A stretch of DNA of 38,737 nt from Betaproteobacteria bacterium RIFCSPLOWO2_12_FULL_64_23 (lineage in GTDB: Bacteria > Pseudomonadota > Gammaproteobacteria > Burkholderiales > SG8-39). Location: the NCBI GenBank assembly GCA_001770575.1, contig MERK01000014.1:1077-39813 (forward strand), written 5' to 3'. Made by a program: the position numbers and the translations under genes. The notes below the pieces were generated by a model. It was not told the origin of the DNA and did no database searches. It worked only from the letters and a program-made list of their open reading frames with translations. Below, piece after piece: positions 26,927-36,563 of this stretch (the first letter of the stretch is position 1; each line of letters opens with the position of its first letter).

Positions 26927-29695
26927 TCAACGCAACTCCGAGGCGCGCGGGAGATCCGCGCTCAACGCGCCGCGCCGCGCGTCGAAGTAGACTCGCAGGC
27001 CCACTCCGAAGATCGTTTCGGAAAACTGCGGTGCGAGGCTGCGGTTCCAGAATACGCTCACCTGGAGCAACGGCGTGAGGTTGCGCGCGAGCGCGACTTC
27101 CGCGCTCGTCTCGGTCCCGTGCGAGCGGATTGCGCCCTCGCGCTTGGTCGCCCAGCCCGTGCTCAGACGCCCGCGCGCGATCCATTGGCGGCCTTCCTCG
27201 GTAAGGAAATCGAGCGCTGGACCGACGCGCGCGTAGTGCTGCGGGCTGAAGTAGCCTCCTTCGCCGAGCGAAAAGCCGCTCAGGTTCCTCCTGTAGCCAT
27301 CGACCGTCACGCCGGCACCGAGCACCGCATAGTCGAATCCGGCAAGCCGCAGATCGCGCCCGACGCTCCCCGCGAACGCCAGCCGGTCGTTACCCGTCAC
27401 GCGAGTTCCCGCCAGGTGTTCGGCGCGTAGCGAGGCGCCGACCGACCAGGGCGCCTCAGCGACGCGCAGCACGCCGATCTCCGCCCCGTAGCGCAGCACG
27501 CGGCCCCAGGTGCCGCCGCCGTAAGGGTCGCGCAACCCGACGTAGGAGAGGATCGAATCCTTGACCGGCGCCGCGTAGAAGCTTCCCGTCGCCGTTCCCC
27601 ACCCGAGCGCAAGCTGCCGGGCGAGCCGCCCGAAGGGGCGCGGCGAAACCGCACCACCGTCTGGAGTGAGCCCGATTTCGGCTTCCCACACTTGATCGCG
27701 TTCGTCGCGCCAGGTGAGCCGCGGCTGCAGTCCACCCGCGCGCGTGACAGGCGCAAAAGCGTAGGCTCCGCTGCACGCGCTGCCCACGCAGTTGTTCGCC
27801 GGCAGTTCGCCGCTCGAGAGGCGAACCGCATCGACGCGAAACCCGAGTTCCTGCCTATCGCCCACGGCGAGCGCCAGGCCCGCCGTGGGCTCCTGCGTCA
27901 GGCGCAGGCGCGCGAGCCCTTCCGACCCGGTTCTGGTACGTGTTCCGACGAGCGCATCGAGCGCGCCGAAGGCCGGAGTTCCGAGTGCCGCGTAGCGTTC
28001 GGGATCGAGCGCCGCGGCGGCGAGGAACCGCTTCTGGACGAATGCCTCGCGGCCACGTTCCTGCCGCCAGCGGGTTCGCAGCGGCTCGGCATGCGCGAGC
28101 GCCTCGATCGCCCGAACCCGGTCCGCGCCCCGATGGCTGGCGAGCACGCCAGAGGCCGTCTCCTCGTCGGGCTGCTCCCGATAGAGTTCGGCGAACGCGC
28201 TTGCCGCCTTCTTGGCATCGTCCGTCTCGATCAGACTCCAGGCCAGCGCGGTGCGCGCGTGCCGCGGCAGTGGCCGGTGGCCGGATGCCTCGTCAAGCAG
28301 CGCGAGCGTGCGCGCATAGCGCGACGCTCGAAACTCCGCGAGCGCCTGCGCCACGAGAATGTCACCGAGGAGAGGCGCGCGCACCGCATCGCTCGGCGGC
28401 AGCGCCCTTGCGTGCTCGAGCGCCTCGTTGAGATGACCGCTGCCGAGCGCGGCGAGCGCGAGCCCATGATGTGCCACCGGCGCACTCGCGCCCCAGGCGA
28501 GCGCGCGTTGGAACCACGCCGCCGCCGCGTCCAGCCTTCCGGCCTCATGCTGCTGCCAGCCCGCGAGCAGCGCCGCTCCGCCGTCGCGGTTCGCTTCGAT
28601 CCCGAGGGCCAATTCATCGAGCAGTTGCGCCGCCTCGGGCGCTTTTTGCTGCCGCGCTTCCAGCCAGCGGGCCAGTCGGTGCTCGTACGCGAGCTTGCGG
28701 TAGCGCGCTTCGCCCTCGGCTGAGTGCGGTCTCGCGGCCTCGAGTTCGAGCAGCGCGCGCCAGTCGCGCTCGCCGAGCCGAGGCTTCACCTTGTAGAGCG
28801 TGGCAAGACGGTCGTTCTCGCCGGGACAGTCGTCGATCAGCCTGCGAGCGAGTGCCAGCACCCGCGCACTGTCGCGCCGCGTGGCGAGCGCTTCGGCCGC
28901 GGCCCACGCCCAGTCGACGCGGTCGCAGCCGAATGCTTGCGGGTGGTCGCTGGCAAGCCCGGCGAGCGCAGCGTCGTCGCGCTGGGCGACTGCTTCGGCG
29001 ATTTGCCGACGCAGCGTCTCCTCCGGCGATTCCGGCTCCTGTACCACGGACGGCGTCGGTTTGTGCGCCGGCGCAGTCAGCGCTGGCCTTGTCGCCGGGC
29101 GTGGAGCAGGCGTGGCGGCGAGGCGCTCTTGCGCGCCCACCGTCGGCCCAGGCATCTCGACCGGCGCGGCGGCAGGCTTTGACACCGATCGAAATGCGGA
29201 TTCTTCGCGTGCAACCTCGACCGCGGCGGCGGGTTCGCGCTCAACGAGGTAGCGAACATTGGCCGACGGCTTGTCGTGGATCGAGATGCCGCCCGCGCCT
29301 TCGCTCCCGCGCCGCGCGGCGGCAGGTGGCGGTACTTCGGCCATCGGCGACTCCCAGCGCTGCACGACGCTCTGCGGCTCGTAGGTCGCGGTCCGCACGA
29401 ACGCGTTCGGGTGGCGCGCGCGAATTGGCACGAGCGCCTTTTTGGCGTCTTCGCGCGCGGTCCAGAATCCGACCCGCAGGACGTGGAGGCGGTTGCGCCG
29501 GTCGATCCGCGCGAACGGCAGGCCCTTCAGTTCGCGCCATTGCGCGAGCAGGCTCTCGCGAGGGCCGGTCGCCACCTGGACGCTGAAGTAGTCAGTCTCC
29601 ACGGCCGGCGCCGACCCGAGCGCGGCAGGCGCTCTGCCGAGGCACAAGGCCGCGGCCAGCACGACGAGAAGGCTCAGGGTGCGCGGCGTTCCCAT
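26927..29695 (-). CDS. bcsC: BcsC-like cellulose export protein: SPOR-like domain, TPRs, outer-membrane barrel
   Basis: This 922-residue protein would carry cellulose across periplasm and outer membrane. It has a signal peptide (1-28), then a SPOR-like domain (about 36-106: DYFSVQVATG ... LHVLRVGFWTAREDA), a Pro/Ala-rich linker (about 110-230), TPR-type helices (about 232-560), and the BcsC C-terminal barrel (about 575-922) with the family signature GGYFSPQHYARVGP. Characterised BcsC proteins have longer TPR regions and usually exceed 1100 residues, and I do not know of a SPOR domain in them. SPOR domains bind denuded glycan in septal peptidoglycan. ATG 29695 overlaps the end of bcsZ by 22 bases. 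The ORF extension to 30406 is antisense-frame noise within bcsZ. Confidence 0.88.
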   Translation of the reverse strand: MGTPRTLSLLVVLAAALCLGRAPAALGSAPAVETDYFSVQVATGPRESLLAQWRELKGLPFARIDRRNRLHVLRVGFWTAREDAKKALVPIRARHPNAFVRTATYEPQSVVQRWESPMAEVPPPAAARRGSEGAGGISIHDKPSANVRYLVEREPAAAVEVAREESAFRSVSKPAAAPVEMPGPTVGAQERLAATPAPRPATRPALTAPAHKPTPSVVQEPESPEETLRRQIAEAVAQRDDAALAGLASDHPQAFGCDRVDWAWAAAEALATRRDSARVLALARRLIDDCPGENDRLATLYKVKPRLGERDWRALLELEAARPHSAEGEARYRKLAYEHRLARWLEARQQKAPEAAQLLDELALGIEANRDGGAALLAGWQQHEAGRLDAAAAWFQRALAWGASAPVAHHGLALAALGSGHLNEALEHARALPPSDAVRAPLLGDILVAQALAEFRASRYARTLALLDEASGHRPLPRHARTALAWSLIETDDAKKAASAFAELYREQPDEETASGVLASHRGADRVRAIEALAHAEPLRTRWRQERGREAFVQKRFLAAAALDPERYAALGTPAFGALDALVGTRTRTGSEGLARLRLTQEPTAGLALAVGDRQELGFRVDAVRLSSGELPANNCVGSACSGAYAFAPVTRAGGLQPRLTWRDERDQVWEAEIGLTPDGGAVSPRPFGRLARQLALGWGTATGSFYAAPVKDSILSYVGLRDPYGGGTWGRVLRYGAEIGVLRVAEAPWSVGASLRAEHLAGTRVTGNDRLAFAGSVGRDLRLAGFDYAVLGAGVTVDGYRRNLSGFSLGEGGYFSPQHYARVGPALDFLTEEGRQWIARGRLSTGWATKREGAIRSHGTETSAEVALARNLTPLLQVSVFWNRSLAPQFSETIFGVGLRVYFDARRGALSADLPRASELR

Positions 29696-30669
29696 AGCAT
29701 CATCTGCGTAAGCAGCACCAGCGCCGCCGAATAAAGCGGTTGAGCAGAGTCGAAGACATGCGCGGTGACCGCCCCCTTCGCGCGCGTCGCCTGCACGACC
29801 GCGTGGATGCCCGGGAACGCGTCGCGCGGATCGACGCTGTCGTTGCCAAGGTCTGTCCACGGCGGCAGGAACCGCGCCCCGTCGAAGTAGCTCCAGAATG
29901 CCTTGAACGGGGCCAGGCGAGCCTCGTTTCCAAGGCGAGCCCAGATCAGGTAGAGCGGGATGCGAACCGCGTCGTAACCGAACCGCGCGGGGTAGTCGTG
30001 CGCCGGCTTCAACGGGTCGGCGAGCCTGAGCCAGTCGGGCGGCAAACTCCAGCGGCCGAAGCGTGCGAGTTCGAGCAACCGAAGGCCGCTTCGCTCGAAT
30101 TCGGCCCATGCGGGATCGGGATCGATCGTGTTCAGTTCCAGAAAACCCGGATAAAGCCAATAAGACAGGTTGACGATCCGGTAATCGGGTTTCTCGAATC
30201 CTTCTGCACCCGGCAGCAACACCAAGCCCCACGGGGTGCTGCGCGCGAGGTGAAGCCGCACCGCGCGTGCGCGCTCGACCGCTTCTGCGCGGTACGCCTC
30301 CACGCCCCAGCGAGCTGCCGCGCGCGCGAGCGCCCACGCGACGAACAGGTCGCCGTCGGTCGCGTTGTTGTGGTCGGTGATTCCTTTCGCCGGTTCCCAG
30401 CGCCACGCAAGCAGTCCATCCCCGCGAACCGCGAGCGTCGCCCGCGTCCAGTTGCGAACTTTATCGAAGGTTTCCCGGTCGCCGTGGTGGACCGAGAGCA
30501 GCATCGTCATGCCCTGGCCTTCGGAATGGCTGATGCCGAGCGCACCGTCGTCGACCACGCGCCCGTCCGCGGCGACGTAGCGCTCGACGAACTGGCGCCA
30601 TTCCTGAGACTGCGCCAGACCCGCAAACGGCGTCGCAAGCAGTCCGACGAGGACCGTCAGCCGCAGCAC
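29674..30669 (-). CDS. bcsZ: Periplasmic endo-1,4-beta-glucanase BcsZ (GH8)
   Basis: BcsZ trims nascent cellulose in the periplasm. The 331-residue product has a signal peptide (LRLTVLVGLLATPFAGLAQS), the glycoside hydrolase 8 general acid Glu50 (SHSEGQGM), the TDGD motif (about 104-107) and the late catalytic-base region FGYDAVRIPLYLIW. GTG 30669 gives a normal signal peptide; ATG 30783 would add 38 residues before it. Neither has a strong ribosome site. It is the first structural gene of the minus-strand cellulose unit and its 3' end overlaps bcsC. The two CRP-like genes lie just upstream on the same strand. Confidence 0.9.
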   Translation of the reverse strand: MLRLTVLVGLLATPFAGLAQSQEWRQFVERYVAADGRVVDDGALGISHSEGQGMTMLLSVHHGDRETFDKVRNWTRATLAVRGDGLLAWRWEPAKGITDHNNATDGDLFVAWALARAAARWGVEAYRAEAVERARAVRLHLARSTPWGLVLLPGAEGFEKPDYRIVNLSYWLYPGFLELNTIDPDPAWAEFERSGLRLLELARFGRWSLPPDWLRLADPLKPAHDYPARFGYDAVRIPLYLIWARLGNEARLAPFKAFWSYFDGARFLPPWTDLGNDSVDPRDAFPGIHAVVQATRAKGAVTAHVFDSAQPLYSAALVLLTQMMLWERRAP

Positions 30670-30861
30670 GCGAACGTACGCCGACCCGCTTTTTCCGGGA
30701 GATCCGAGGGCTCGGACGCAGTTCCCCAATTGCCACCGCCTTTGCTGTCGTAGCAGAGGGGCAGATTGTAATCGCACACGCACGGCTTGTGAATTGAGGC
30801 GTGCTCGCGCATCCGCGTCGGGAACTTGCCGCTATTCGTACACCAATTCAGACAATTGCCG

Positions 30862-31536
30862 CTAATCCGAAAACAGGATGGCGTCGCGGATGACAATGGT
30901 ATCGCCGCGCACTTCGATATACCCCACCTCCTGCAGGTGCTTCATCACCCGGCTGACCATCTCGCGCGAGGCGCCGATCATGCGGGCGATATCCTGCTTG
31001 GACAGTTTTCTGGTGACGACTTTCTCGCCGTCGATGACTTCGGCCGTCTCCAGCAGCAGGCGCGCCACGCGCCCGAACACGTCCATCAGCGCCAGGCTGC
31101 CGATCTGCTTGTCCGCCTCGCGCAATCGCTTCACCAGGCCGCGCATCACGGTCATGGCCATGTCGAAGTTATCGGCCAGGCAACGCTTGAAATCGGACTT
31201 GGAAATGCAGACGACCTCGCACGGCTCCAGCGCCACGACATTGGCCGAACGCGGGCTGTTGTCGATCAGACCCATCTCGCCGACAAATTCGTTCGGCTCG
31301 AGAATGGCGAGGATCACCTCCTTGCCGTCGAGGTCGCTCATGAACACCTTGACGCGGCCGCTGATCAGAATGTAGAGCGAGTCGGTAGGATTGCCGGCGA
31401 CCAGAATCTGGCTGCCGCGGGCGTACGATTTGCGCGCGACGACGCGCGCAAGCAGAGCGAGTTCGGCGTCACTCAGCAGCGAAAGCAGGGGGACATTGCG
31501 CAACAGCGCTGTGGAAACCGGGGGTACGCCCGTCAT
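30862..31536 (-). CDS. CRP/FNR family transcriptional regulator, copy 1
   Basis: This 224-residue regulator has an N-terminal cyclic-nucleotide-binding barrel, a C-helix dimer interface and a helix-turn-helix (about 168-200). The phosphate-binding cassette GEMGLIDNSPRSANV keeps Glu87, Arg96 and Ser97, which bind cAMP in E. coli CRP, but the Thr127/Ser128 pair of CRP is Ala141-Asp142 here. The recognition helix SREMVSRVMK keeps Arg191, Glu192 and Arg196, so a TGTGA/TCACA-like target is expected. There are no FNR-type cysteines. ATG 31536 has ribosome site AGAGGAAG. bcsZ follows. The ligand could be cAMP or c-di-GMP; Bcam1349 of Burkholderia cenocepacia, recalled as a CRP/FNR-type c-di-GMP receptor activating cellulose genes, is a relevant precedent. 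Confidence 0.87.
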   Translation of the reverse strand: MTGVPPVSTALLRNVPLLSLLSDAELALLARVVARKSYARGSQILVAGNPTDSLYILISGRVKVFMSDLDGKEVILAILEPNEFVGEMGLIDNSPRSANVVALEPCEVVCISKSDFKRCLADNFDMAMTVMRGLVKRLREADKQIGSLALMDVFGRVARLLLETAEVIDGEKVVTRKLSKQDIARMIGASREMVSRVMKHLQEVGYIEVRGDTIVIRDAILFSD

Positions 31537-31752
31537 GCTTCTTCCTCTTGATGCTTCTTGCATTTGTTCCGCGGCAAGTTGGCGTCGTTCAGCTCGCCGC
31601 AAAGACTGAACGGTCTGCGCACTGCCATCCGCCGGCCGGCTGGTGCCTGCCGGCCACAAGCCGACGATTGGCCTGTTTCCATGCTATCAGATTCCCCCCG
31701 GAGTGGTTCGGCCGGGAATGCAGGCCGGACCGCAGCGGACGGGCGGCGACGG

Positions 31753-32427
31753 TCATTCTGCGAGCAGGATATTGTCGCGCAGGGCGATGGAACGGCCGCG
31801 CACTTCGATGTAGCCGCCGAGTTGCAGGTCCTTCATCACGCGGCTGACCATCTCGCGCGAAGCGCCGATCATTTTTGCGATGTCCTGTTTGGACAGTTTC
31901 TTCACTACCACCTTCTCGCCATCGATATCCTCGGCCATCTCCAGCAACAGCCGCGCCACACGGCCGTAGACGTCCATCAGCGCCAGGCTGCCGATTTTCC
32001 GGTCGGCCTCGCGCAGCCGTTTCACCAGGCCGCGCATCACCATCAGCGACAATTCGGAATTCCCCGCCAGGCTGCGCTTGAAGTCGGTCTTGGAGATGGT
32101 GAGCAGTTCGCACGCTTCCAGCGTCACCACGCTGGCCGAGCGCGGGCTGTCGTCCAACAGGCCCATCTCGCCGAAGAACTCCCCCGGGCCAAGGATGGAC
32201 AGAATCACTTCCCGCCCTTGCTCGTCGCTCATCTGCACCTTGAGGCGGCCGCTGATGACGATGTAGAGCGAATCGGTGGGATCGCCCGCGCCGATGATCT
32301 TCGCGCTGCGGCCGGCGCTCTTGCGCACGATCGCGCGCGCGAGCAGGGCGAGCTGCTGCTCGTCCAGGCCCGCAAACAGCGGCACACTGTGCAGTAACAG
32401 GGTCGATACGATCGCCGGCTGTGACAT
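31753..32427 (-). CDS. CRP/FNR family transcriptional regulator, copy 2
   Basis: This is a 224-residue paralogue of the next gene downstream. I aligned the two by eye without gaps and counted 152 identical residues of 224 (68%). It keeps the same phosphate-binding residues (Glu87, Arg96, Ser97 in GEMGLLDDSPRSASV), the same Ala-Asp in place of CRP's Thr-Ser, and an identical recognition helix (IGASREMVSRVMK). Differences concentrate in the N-terminal barrel and in residues 121-130. ATG 32427 (MSQPAIVST) is chosen by alignment with copy 1; the ORF can be extended to 32487. The 216 bp between the copies holds no further gene. Confidence 0.87.
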   Translation of the reverse strand: MSQPAIVSTLLLHSVPLFAGLDEQQLALLARAIVRKSAGRSAKIIGAGDPTDSLYIVISGRLKVQMSDEQGREVILSILGPGEFFGEMGLLDDSPRSASVVTLEACELLTISKTDFKRSLAGNSELSLMVMRGLVKRLREADRKIGSLALMDVYGRVARLLLEMAEDIDGEKVVVKKLSKQDIAKMIGASREMVSRVMKDLQLGGYIEVRGRSIALRDNILLAE

Positions 32428-33689
<1,262 letters not shown>

Positions 33690-33763
33690 AGGATGACCGA
33701 TGAAAGCCAACCCGGTTTGGCTCGTGCCTGCGGGCGCAATCCGGGCCGCGCGCCGGGCCAGCC

Positions 33764-34315
33764 ATGAAGAAAGCCGCCAAGACCTCGATTGAAAAAGCGG
33801 AGCAGGATCTGTTCCGGCAGGCGGTGGCCGACGCGCAGCCGCTGCCGCACCATGGCAAGGTGCTGCGCAGGAAGGACGCGCCTTCACCGTATCCGGTGCA
33901 GTCGCACCTGGACGAACATGCTGCGCTCGAGGAAAGCCTCAGTGCAGAATGGACCGCGCAAGACTGGCTCGATGGCGGCGATGAGCCCAATTTCCTGCGC
34001 CCGGGGCTTTCGCGCCAGGTGCTGCGCAAGCTGCGCAGCGGCACCTGGGTGATCCAGGACCAGCTCGATCTGCACGGCCTCGATCGTCACCAGGCGCGCG
34101 AGGCGCTAGCCGGTTTTCTTGCAAGCTGCCGCAGGCGCGGTGTGCGCTGCGTGCGCGTGATCCACGGCAAGGGGCTGGGCTCGAAAGATCGCGAGCCGGT
34201 GCTGAAGACCAGGGTGAAACACTGGCTCGCGCAGCGCGAGGAAGTATTGGCCTACTGCCAGGCGCGGCCGGTGGATGGGGGCAGCGGGGCGTTGGTCGTC
34301 TTGCTGACTGGGTAG
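33764..34315 (+). CDS. Smr domain protein (SmrA/YfcN-like)
   Basis: This 183-residue protein has a C-terminal Smr domain with the signatures LDLHG (101-105) and HGKG (134-137). Stand-alone Smr proteins include nucleases that act on DNA or on mRNA in collided ribosomes. The N-terminal ~95 residues are charged, as in the bacterial SmrA/SmrB group. ATG 33764 is preceded by weak ribosome-site sequence. It follows trxB, as in many betaproteobacteria. The stop is six bases from that of convergent glnB. Substrate unknown. Confidence 0.85.
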   Translation: MKKAAKTSIEKAEQDLFRQAVADAQPLPHHGKVLRRKDAPSPYPVQSHLDEHAALEESLSAEWTAQDWLDGGDEPNFLRPGLSRQVLRKLRSGTWVIQDQLDLHGLDRHQAREALAGFLASCRRRGVRCVRVIHGKGLGSKDREPVLKTRVKHWLAQREEVLAYCQARPVDGGSGALVVLLTG

Positions 34316-34321
34316 GGGCTC

Positions 34322-34696
<375 letters not shown>

Positions 34697-34761
34697 TCAA
34701 CAAAAAGCGGGAGCAGAGCGGGAACGGTCACGCTTGCACGCGCCGTTCTTGTCCGTCCGCG

Positions 34762-36462
34762 CTACCGCTTCAATTTCTCCTGGTATCTCGAGGTGATCGG
34801 ATAACGCCAATCCTTGCCGAAACCGCGCTGGGTGATGCGTATGCCGACCGGCGCCTGGCGGCGCTTGTATTCGCTTTTCTTGATCAGTCCCACCACGCGC
34901 GCGACGTCCTCCTCGCGCTGGCCGCCGGCCACGATCTCGACCGGACTCAGGTTCTGTTCCATGTAGGCGGACATGATGGCATCGAGTACCGCGTACGGCG
35001 GCAGGCTGTCCTGGTCGGTCTGGCCGGGGCGCAGCTCGGCCGAAGGCGCGCGCTCGATGATGCGCCGCGGAATCACCTCGCCCAGGGTGTTGCGATATTC
35101 GGCAAGACGATAGACCAGGGTCTTGGCCACGTCCTTGATCGCGGCAAAGCCGCCTGCCAAGTCGCCGTACAGCGTGGAATAGCCCACCGCCATCTCCGAC
35201 TTGTTGCCGGTGGTGAGGACGATGGAGCCGAACTTGTTCGACAGCGCCATCAGCAACATGCCGCGGATGCGCGCCTGCAGGTTTTCCTCGGTCGCATCCG
35301 CCGGCCGTCCCTGGAACTCGCCGGCAAGCGCGGCGAGGAAGGCGTCGAACATCGGCTTGATGGCGATCTCGTCATAGCGCACGCCCAATCGCTTGGCCAT
35401 GTCGCGCGAATCGATCCAGCTGATGTCGGCGGTGTACTGCGAGGGCATCATCAGCGCGCGCACCTTGCCCGCTCCGAGCGCATCGCAGGCGATCGCCAGC
35501 GTCAGGGCCGAATCGATGCCGCCCGACATTCCCAGAATCGCGCCGGGGAAGCCGTTCTTGCCGAGGTAATCGCGCACGCCGAGACATAGCGCGCGATATA
35601 CGGAGGCCTCGAAAGACAGGTCCGGCGCGCGCGTGCCCGGCTGCGGCACGCCGTCGACGATATCGACATAGTCCAGCGCTTCCTCGAAAAACGGCAGCTG
35701 GTGGGTCCGCTCTCCGCGCGCATTGAGCGCGAAGGACGCGCCGTCGAACACGAGTTCGTCCTGGCCGCCGACCAGGTTTGCATAAACGATCGCCAGCCCG
35801 GTTTCGGCGGCGCGGTTGCGCGCCACCGCCAGGCGCGAGGCATGCTGGCGGGTGTGATAGGGCGAGGCGTTCAGCACCAGCAGCACCTGGGCGCCGGCGG
35901 CGCGCGCCAGGCGCGGCGCATCGGCGCGCCACGCCCTGCTGTGATGGCCCCCTTCAGCGCCATGCCGCTCGGCGCTGGCGCCGGCCTCCACCGGTCCCTG
36001 CTCGCCCCAGAGGTCCTCGCAGATGTTGAGCCCCAGGCGCACGCCGTTCACCTCGAACACCACCGGCTCGCCGCCGGGCTCGAAATAGCGCTCTTCGTCG
36101 AACACGGTGTAATTGGGCAGATTGCGCTTGCGATAGGTCGCCGCGACCCTGCCCTGCTGCAGCACCGACGCCGCGTTATAACGCTTGCCCCCGGCAAGTT
36201 GCGGATGGCCGACGACGAGCGTGATTCCGTGCACCGCCGCTGCGAGCTCGTCCAGGGCGGCGGCGCAATCGCGGAAGAATCCGTCGCGCAGCAGCAGGTC
36301 CTCGGGCGGATAGCCGCACAGGGACAGCTCCGGCGCGAGCAGCACCCCGGCGCCGGCGCCTTTTGCGCGCGCGGCGCAATCCAGAATCCTGGCGGCATTG
36401 CCCGCAAGATCGCCGAGCACGCAGTTGATCTGCGCGACGGCGATTTTGACGGTGTTGGTCAT
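34762..36462 (-). CDS. nadE: Glutamine-dependent NAD+ synthetase
   Basis: This 566-residue enzyme makes NAD from deamido-NAD using glutamine. The N-terminal nitrilase-type glutaminase domain has the triad Glu45 (APELSLCGYP), Lys112 (RKRNLPNY) and Cys148 (LNICEDLW). The C-terminal synthetase has the ATP-binding SGGIDSALT and the TTGNKSEMAVGYSTLYGD block. ATG 36462 (MTNTVKIAVAQINC) is where homology starts; the ORF extends to 36519. A TATAAT lies six bases upstream of this ATG, so the message may be leaderless. glnB follows after 101 bp. Confidence 0.95.
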   Translation of the reverse strand: MTNTVKIAVAQINCVLGDLAGNAARILDCAARAKGAGAGVLLAPELSLCGYPPEDLLLRDGFFRDCAAALDELAAAVHGITLVVGHPQLAGGKRYNAASVLQQGRVAATYRKRNLPNYTVFDEERYFEPGGEPVVFEVNGVRLGLNICEDLWGEQGPVEAGASAERHGAEGGHHSRAWRADAPRLARAAGAQVLLVLNASPYHTRQHASRLAVARNRAAETGLAIVYANLVGGQDELVFDGASFALNARGERTHQLPFFEEALDYVDIVDGVPQPGTRAPDLSFEASVYRALCLGVRDYLGKNGFPGAILGMSGGIDSALTLAIACDALGAGKVRALMMPSQYTADISWIDSRDMAKRLGVRYDEIAIKPMFDAFLAALAGEFQGRPADATEENLQARIRGMLLMALSNKFGSIVLTTGNKSEMAVGYSTLYGDLAGGFAAIKDVAKTLVYRLAEYRNTLGEVIPRRIIERAPSAELRPGQTDQDSLPPYAVLDAIMSAYMEQNLSPVEIVAGGQREEDVARVVGLIKKSEYKRRQAPVGIRITQRGFGKDWRYPITSRYQEKLKR

Positions 36463-36468
36463 CGGCGG

Positions 36469-36474
36469 ATTATA
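36469..36474 (-). promoter_or_regulatory. Candidate -10 box for nadE
   Basis: TATAAT on the minus strand ends six bases before the nadE ATG, which would put the transcript start at or next to the start codon. The -35 is not convincing. Confidence 0.4.
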
Positions 36475-36563
36475 ACGCTTGCCGCGCGCCGGCCCATCGC
36501 CAATAATCCGCTTGTGCATGGAACGCAGGCGCGGCCGTCGGCTCGCACTGCGCCGCTCGCGAA

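Noticed and set aside
29696..30406. Long upstream extension of the bcsC frame (1159 residues)
   Set aside because: It overlaps bcsZ in another frame and precedes a clear signal peptide at 29695.
30862..32427. FNR-type oxygen sensing by the two regulators
   Set aside because: Neither has the N-terminal cysteine cluster required for an FNR Fe-S centre.
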